Origin: Bradyrhizobium centrolobii
GTDB lineage: Bacteria; Pseudomonadota; Alphaproteobacteria; Rhizobiales; Xanthobacteraceae
Direction of reading: 5' to 3'
Length of the DNA stretch: 36,223 nucleotides
NCBI RefSeq assembly: GCF_001641635.1
Contig: NZ_LUUB01000131.1
Location: forward strand, 20,881 to 57,103
This document shows, in pieces, positions 32,922 through 36,223 of this stretch; position 1 is the stretch's first letter; every line of letters starts with the position of its first letter. Below the pieces are notes generated by a model. The model was not told the origin of the DNA. It saw nothing but the letters and a program-made list of their open reading frames with translations, and ran no database searches. A program made the position numbers and the translations under genes.

Positions 32922-33313
32922 CTAAAATCGATTTCACCTCTAACGGCGTTCGCTATGTCGGAGCGGTTGAGCCCCATGTCGCGCAGGGCTCGATCATCGA
33001 GCGCCTCAAGCTCGATCATGGCGCGGCGCATCGCCCTGCGTTTTCTTATCCCGTTCCACAGGGACACCGTCAGCGTGGAACAGACGGCAAGCACGAACTG
33101 TGGAAACGCGGCCGCGAGGGTCGCAGATTGCCGCACGATGTCGGTCATCCGCGTTGCCGGCCCGGACGGAGGTGTATGCTGGGTCGCTCGCGACGGCGGC
33201 GCGGAAAGCGGCGTCCCCCGCGAGGCGAATTGGTCCGAACGGCTACGGCCATCCGGTCGGTCAAGCACCCCGGGTGGCGCTTCATCGCATGATAGTTGCT
33301 TGGAGAGCGGCAT
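32918..33313 (-). CDS. DUF1127 (YjiS-like) domain protein
   Basis: This 131-residue reading ends in the DUF1127 signature: an amphipathic, arginine-rich helix RKRRAMRRAMIELEALDDRA, then LRDMGLNRSDIANAVRGE. The domain occurs in short alphaproteobacterial proteins, some of which bind RNA. A start at 33313 (MPLSKQLSCDE) is preferred for its GGGAGA ribosome site six bases upstream; an ATG at 33148 would give a 76-residue form. The longer form contains a proline-rich, disordered N-terminal segment and a hydrophobic stretch FPQFVLAVCSTLTVSLW. It is coupled by ATGA to the small exported protein gene. Confidence 0.72.
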   Translation of the reverse strand: MPLSKQLSCDEAPPGVLDRPDGRSRSDQFASRGTPLSAPPSRATQHTPPSGPATRMTDIVRQSATLAAAFPQFVLAVCSTLTVSLWNGIRKRRAMRRAMIELEALDDRALRDMGLNRSDIANAVRGEIDFR

Positions 33314-33849
33314 CGTTGTCTCCCATGCCTTGAGGTCTGGGCGATACTGCTGCTGCGATGTTTCCTGAACATTTCGGCGCGAGATAATCGAGCTATGCCT
33401 GTAATGCGCCCTATCGCGGATTCGACACTGCGAGCTGTACCGAATGAGGCCCTGGGTTCATTCACTCGATCGTCAGATGCCTCGACGGGCAGCGTGAAGA
33501 CATAGTCGACGCCCCACTCGTGCGGATGATGGAGGGGCGCGCTCGCGTGCCTCACTCAAGTCCAGGAATGAAGCGCCTTATGAGAGCTGCAGCCGAACGG
33601 CTCCCAGGAGTTGATCGAGCTGTCGCGTCAACTGATTGATCGCGCGTTGATCGACCTCAAGGAGGTGCTGCTCGGATTTCGTCCTCGGGCCAGCTTTTCA
33701 TGTGCGCTTTGGAGCACCTCGAGCGGCCGGCCCTGCAACTACCGCGAACGTCCAATCATCCGGTCAGAGCCCGTGCGAATGAACTGTAGCAGCGCCGCAG
33801 AAAGACGAACAAAAGGATCGGTGGCCGCAGGCATGGCAAAAAAGGCTTC
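33314..33849. other. Gene-poor stretch, no convincing gene
   Basis: In this 536-base stretch no frame on either strand combines a start, a ribosome site and recognisable protein character. Base composition is more mixed than in the neighbouring genes. A short minus-strand frame ending near 33585 (AINQLTRQLDQLLGAVRLQL) looks coding-like but has no start. With the decayed hydrolase next to it, the stretch looks like the remains of deleted genes. The DUF1127 promoter is probably at its left edge. Confidence 0.5.
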
Positions 33850-34230
33850 TCAGTGCGAAGGCACGAACGCCACGGCCTCGATCTCCACTCGTGTCCCCGA
33901 ACCAAGGAGTGACCCGGCTCCGACCGCCGTACTGGCGGGCGGTTCCTGGCAATCCTTAAACGCTTCGACGCGGACCCGGTTAAAGCCCTCGTAGTCGGCC
34001 AGGTCGGCAAGATAAGATGTGGTCTTCACAATATCCGACAGTGAAGCACCATGTTTCGCCAGCGCGCGGGCGATGCGGTCAAAGATGCGACGGGTCTGAA
34101 CTTCGATGTTGTCGCGAGCGTCGTCGTCGACGCAAAGGATGCCCGACAATAAAAGGAGATCTCCACTCGCTCCAAGCGGGATACGGCGGGCTGGCGAATA
34201 TCGCGGTCTATCTGTGTTTGTCATCGACAT
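33850..34230 (-). CDS. RidA (YjgF/YER057c/UK114) family protein
   Basis: This 126-residue protein has the RidA length. It shows the conserved C-terminal strand GSGTRVEIEAVAFVPS, whose arginine corresponds to the carboxylate-binding arginine of RidA, and the GASLSDIVKTTSYLADLADY segment. RidA proteins hydrolyse reactive enamine/imine intermediates released by PLP enzymes; other subfamilies act in catabolic operons on their own substrates. The start (MSMTNTDRP) has GAAGG about ten bases upstream; a second ATG two codons on is possible. It lies 79 bases downstream of the enoyl-CoA hydratase gene on the same strand and is probably the last gene of that operon, which suggests a pathway-specific member rather than housekeeping RidA. 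Confidence 0.88.
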   Translation of the reverse strand: MSMTNTDRPRYSPARRIPLGASGDLLLLSGILCVDDDARDNIEVQTRRIFDRIARALAKHGASLSDIVKTTSYLADLADYEGFNRVRVEAFKDCQEPPASTAVGAGSLLGSGTRVEIEAVAFVPSH

Positions 34231-34309
34231 GAGCTTTGGCCTTCTCCCTTACGCTTGATATACGCCTTCACTTGAACGATCGGTCGCCGCGCTTCGAGGA
34301 CGGGCGAAT

Positions 34310-35122
34310 TCAGATCTTCGAGCTCTGGGCCGGAGCCGGAGCGGCACCGGTCGCATAAGCGGGGCGCCGCCGTTCAGCGAAAGCACGAAGCCCCTCTTCC
34401 GCGTCGTCGGTTTGCAGCAACCGCTTTTGCAGCGCGCCTTCGAGCGCCAGCCCTTCCGCCAGCGAGCGGTCCAATCCGTGCTGGATAGCCCGCTTCGCGG
34501 CCTTGACGGCAAGCGGCCCGTTCGCCGCGATGCGCTCCGCGATCGCGAAGGCGGTATCGAGCAGCGCGTCGGCGACGACAATGCGGTTCACCAGCCCGAT
34601 CCGTTCCGCCCGCGCCGCGTCGATCGCTTCTCCGGTCAAGATCATCTCGAGGGCGCACCCCACCGGAACGAGCCGGGGAAGCCGCTGGGTGCCGCCGCCC
34701 CCAGGCAGCACGCCCCACCGCACCTCGGCCAGCCCGAACCGCGAGTCCGGCGTACAGACGCGTATGTCGCATGCCATCGCCAATTCCAACCCGCCTGCGA
34801 TGCAATGGCCTTGAATCGCGGCGATGACCGGCTTGGTAATCTCGTCGGCAAGCGTCATACCGCCGAAGCTGATCGTGCTTTCGCAGCCGCGCAGGGCGAT
34901 GTCGCGGCGCCACGGCATGTACGTCTTCAGATCGCCACCCGAACAGAAGGCCCGTCCGCCCGCACCGGTCAGAATGGCGACACGCAACGTCGCGTCCGCC
35001 TCGAACGTCTTCCAGACCTCGGCGAGCGCCCTATCGTGCTCGACGTCGAGCGCGTTCATGGCTTCAGGCCGATTGATCGTGACCAGGGCGACGGCACCCT
35101 TCCGTTCGAAATCGATGGACAT
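34310..35122 (-). CDS. Enoyl-CoA hydratase/isomerase family protein
   Basis: This 270-residue crotonase-fold protein has the usual length. The oxyanion-hole strands are AFCSGGDLK and IQGHCIAGGLELAMACDI. Both catalytic glutamates of true hydratases are present, in GGLELA and in GLAEVRWGVLPGGGGTQRL, so hydration of an enoyl-CoA is plausible. The start MSIDFERKGAVAL lies 12 bases after the stop of the ABC permease gene, and RidA follows. It is odd as a partner for a Ssu/Tau-type transporter, and suggests that the imported compound is degraded as a CoA thioester. Confidence 0.92.
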   Translation of the reverse strand: MSIDFERKGAVALVTINRPEAMNALDVEHDRALAEVWKTFEADATLRVAILTGAGGRAFCSGGDLKTYMPWRRDIALRGCESTISFGGMTLADEITKPVIAAIQGHCIAGGLELAMACDIRVCTPDSRFGLAEVRWGVLPGGGGTQRLPRLVPVGCALEMILTGEAIDAARAERIGLVNRIVVADALLDTAFAIAERIAANGPLAVKAAKRAIQHGLDRSLAEGLALEGALQKRLLQTDDAEEGLRAFAERRRPAYATGAAPAPAQSSKI

Positions 35123-35134
35123 GATCGGTTACCT

Positions 35135-35953
35135 TCAGGTCCGGCGTTGAGGCATCAAAGCCCAGGATTCAAAAGCGGCGAGCGCGGCGTTGAGGGTAAA
35201 GCCGAACGCACCGACGACAGCCAACAGACCGAAGACTTCGGCTGCGTTGAAGTTGCGTTGAGCCATGAGGAGCAACGCACCCAACCCAGGCATGAGCGTC
35301 AGCATTTCCGCCAGCAGCGACACGATGATGGCCAAGGGGGCGGCCACGCGTACGCCCGTCAGAATTGACGGCAGGAGCGCCGGCAGGAAAACCTTGGTCG
35401 TTCGGGCAAAGGCACCGAGCTGCAATGATCGCGTCGCTTCGAGAAGAGTGGGATGCAGCGATCGCACGCCGGAGGTGGTATTGAGCAGAACGGGCCAGAG
35501 CGCCGCGAAGGTGATCACGAACAGTTTCATCGCATCATTGACGCCGATGATCAGCGCCGCGACCGGCACGATTGTGGGGGGCGGCAACGTGCGCAGAAAC
35601 TCCAGCGTCGGCCCCAGGCAACGCGCCAGAAGCGGCGAGGCGCCGATCAGCCTGCCGATGCCCACGCCCAATGCCGTGGCAAGGACAAGAGCCACAGTGA
35701 CCGATTGAAAAGTCACCAGCACGGCCGGAAGAAGATCCCCCGCAGTCGTTCGGACGACCAGGGCCGCGGCCCATTCGGACGGAGGTGGGAAGTATGGCGA
35801 CCGCGGATCGCCCAGGACCTGCCACAGCGACAGCATAGCGATCAGCGGCACCAACCCTTGCAGCGCCGAGAACGCATGGCCAGCCGCGTGGAAGGCCCAC
35901 TGGCGCCGCTTGCCTTCGACCCGAGCATGCGCAGACGCGTTGATTGCGATCAT
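35135..35953 (-). CDS. ABC transporter permease, SsuC/TauC/nitrate family
   Basis: This 272-residue inner-membrane permease has a start at ATG 35953 (MIAINASAHARVEGKR), inside an ATGA overlap with the stop of the preceding permease gene. Six or so helices follow an N-terminal polar part. YFPPPSEWAAALV is typical of the family, as is the EAA-like loop EATRSLQLGAFARTTKVFLP before the last helices. These importers take up sulfonates, taurine, nitrate, pyrimidine precursors or aromatic acids. No binding protein or ATPase is in the window; they should lie upstream, beyond 36223. Confidence 0.9.
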   Translation of the reverse strand: MIAINASAHARVEGKRRQWAFHAAGHAFSALQGLVPLIAMLSLWQVLGDPRSPYFPPPSEWAAALVVRTTAGDLLPAVLVTFQSVTVALVLATALGVGIGRLIGASPLLARCLGPTLEFLRTLPPPTIVPVAALIIGVNDAMKLFVITFAALWPVLLNTTSGVRSLHPTLLEATRSLQLGAFARTTKVFLPALLPSILTGVRVAAPLAIIVSLLAEMLTLMPGLGALLLMAQRNFNAAEVFGLLAVVGAFGFTLNAALAAFESWALMPQRRT

Positions 35954-36223
35954 GGCTGCCGAAGCTCCCGAATTCCGGGGAACAGCCGTGCGAAGGTCAC
36001 CCGCAGGCATGCGTTGAGGAGAATGCCAAGGCCACCCGTGGCAACGAGGTAACCGAACATGAGGCCTGGCTGCAGAGCCTCCTGCGCCGCCACCAGCCCC
36101 CAGCCAAGCCCGGCCGGATTGCCAACCATCTCCGCGATGACCGCGATGACGAGTGCAAGACCGAGCGCGACACGGGCGCCGACAATGGCGGATGGCAGAA
36201 CCGCGGGAAGGACGACCTTGCCG
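35950..36223 (-). CDS. ABC transporter permease, SsuC/TauC family (C-terminal part; start beyond the window)
   Basis: The minus strand from the window edge encodes about 90 residues with no start inside the window, beginning GKVVLPAVLPSAIVGARVAL, continuing through VIAVIAEMVGNPAGLGWGLV and YLVATGGLGILLNACL, and ending GIRELRQP before a TGA at 35950-35952. The order KVVLPAVLPSAIVGARVALG is the segment after the EAA loop of Ssu/Tau-type permeases. It overlaps the next permease gene by four bases, so two non-identical permeases of one family are translated in tandem, probably as a heterodimer. Confidence 0.85.
   Translation of the reverse strand, partial: GKVVLPAVLPSAIVGARVALGLALVIAVIAEMVGNPAGLGWGLVAAQEALQPGLMFGYLVATGGLGILLNACLRVTFARLFPGIRELRQP

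Noticed and set aside
33145..33555. 136-residue minus-strand frame upstream of and overlapping the DUF1127 gene
   Set aside because: Its second half is the DUF1127 gene read in the wrong frame. The first half (EWGVDYVFTLPVEASDD) looks slightly coding-like but has no ribosome site or known domain.
33611..33994. 127-residue plus-strand frame
   Set aside because: It starts with TTG without a ribosome site and its second half is antisense to the RidA gene.
35997..36185. 62-residue minus-strand frame at the window edge
   Set aside because: The correct frame here is the edge-truncated permease, which reads as a clean membrane protein ending in an ATGA overlap. The 62-residue frame is its Ser/Arg-rich shadow.

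Overview
The window is a GC-rich alphaproteobacterial chromosome segment with short intergenic gaps, many ATGA overlaps, large ABC-transporter and catabolic content, and several families of palindromic intergenic repeats (GTCGTCCCGG...CCGGGACGAC and GTCATTCCGG...CCGGAATGAC types). This points to the Bradyrhizobium/Rhodopseudomonas group. The assignment rests on recalled gene and repeat style, not on a search. No rRNA, tRNA, CRISPR array, intact transposase or phage gene was seen.

Layout. (1) 1-6511: an RND efflux pump (permease then membrane-fusion protein, minus strand) and a methyl-accepting chemotaxis protein. (2) 6681-10449: a complete four-enzyme L-threonate route to DHAP: ltnD-otnI-otnK on minus, otnC divergent on plus. 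(3) 10649-16280: a liv-type branched-chain amino acid/amide ABC importer (livF, G, M, H, K) headed by a DUF1445/D-glutamate-cyclase-like gene. (4) 16400-20696, divergent: a LysR regulator with a perfect palindrome just upstream, an M20 N-carbamoyl/allantoate-type amidohydrolase, a D-2-hydroxyacid dehydrogenase and an Ldh/AllD-type dehydrogenase. Blocks 3 and 4 look like one regulon for importing and degrading a carbamoylated or amide-bearing compound. (5) 20931-24510: a tartrate/D-malate-type decarboxylating dehydrogenase divergent from an SDR protein that lacks the SDR catalytic residues, then an amidase-signature enzyme. (6) 24649-31551: a His-rich small secreted protein, two polar amino acid ABC permeases, and divergently an RpiR/SIS regulator, class III aminotransferase, periplasmic binding protein and a one-cysteine Asp/Glu-racemase-family protein. 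This is a split amino acid uptake and use locus with no ATPase gene. (7) 31548-34230: a TetR regulator, then a gene-poor scar holding a decayed alpha/beta hydrolase, a DUF1127 gene coupled to a small exported protein, and a RidA-family gene. (8) 34310-36223: an enoyl-CoA hydratase downstream of two Ssu/Tau-type ABC permeases, the first cut by the window edge.

Themes. The segment is dominated by uptake plus catabolism of small organic acids and nitrogen compounds, as expected of a soil or plant-associated heterotroph. The best leads are the LysR-centred liv/DUF1445/M20/dehydrogenase locus with an obvious operator, the RpiR-centred transporter locus with an obvious operator, the motif-less SDR, and the palindromic repeats, one of which separates livK from livHMGF as REP elements do in other transport operons.
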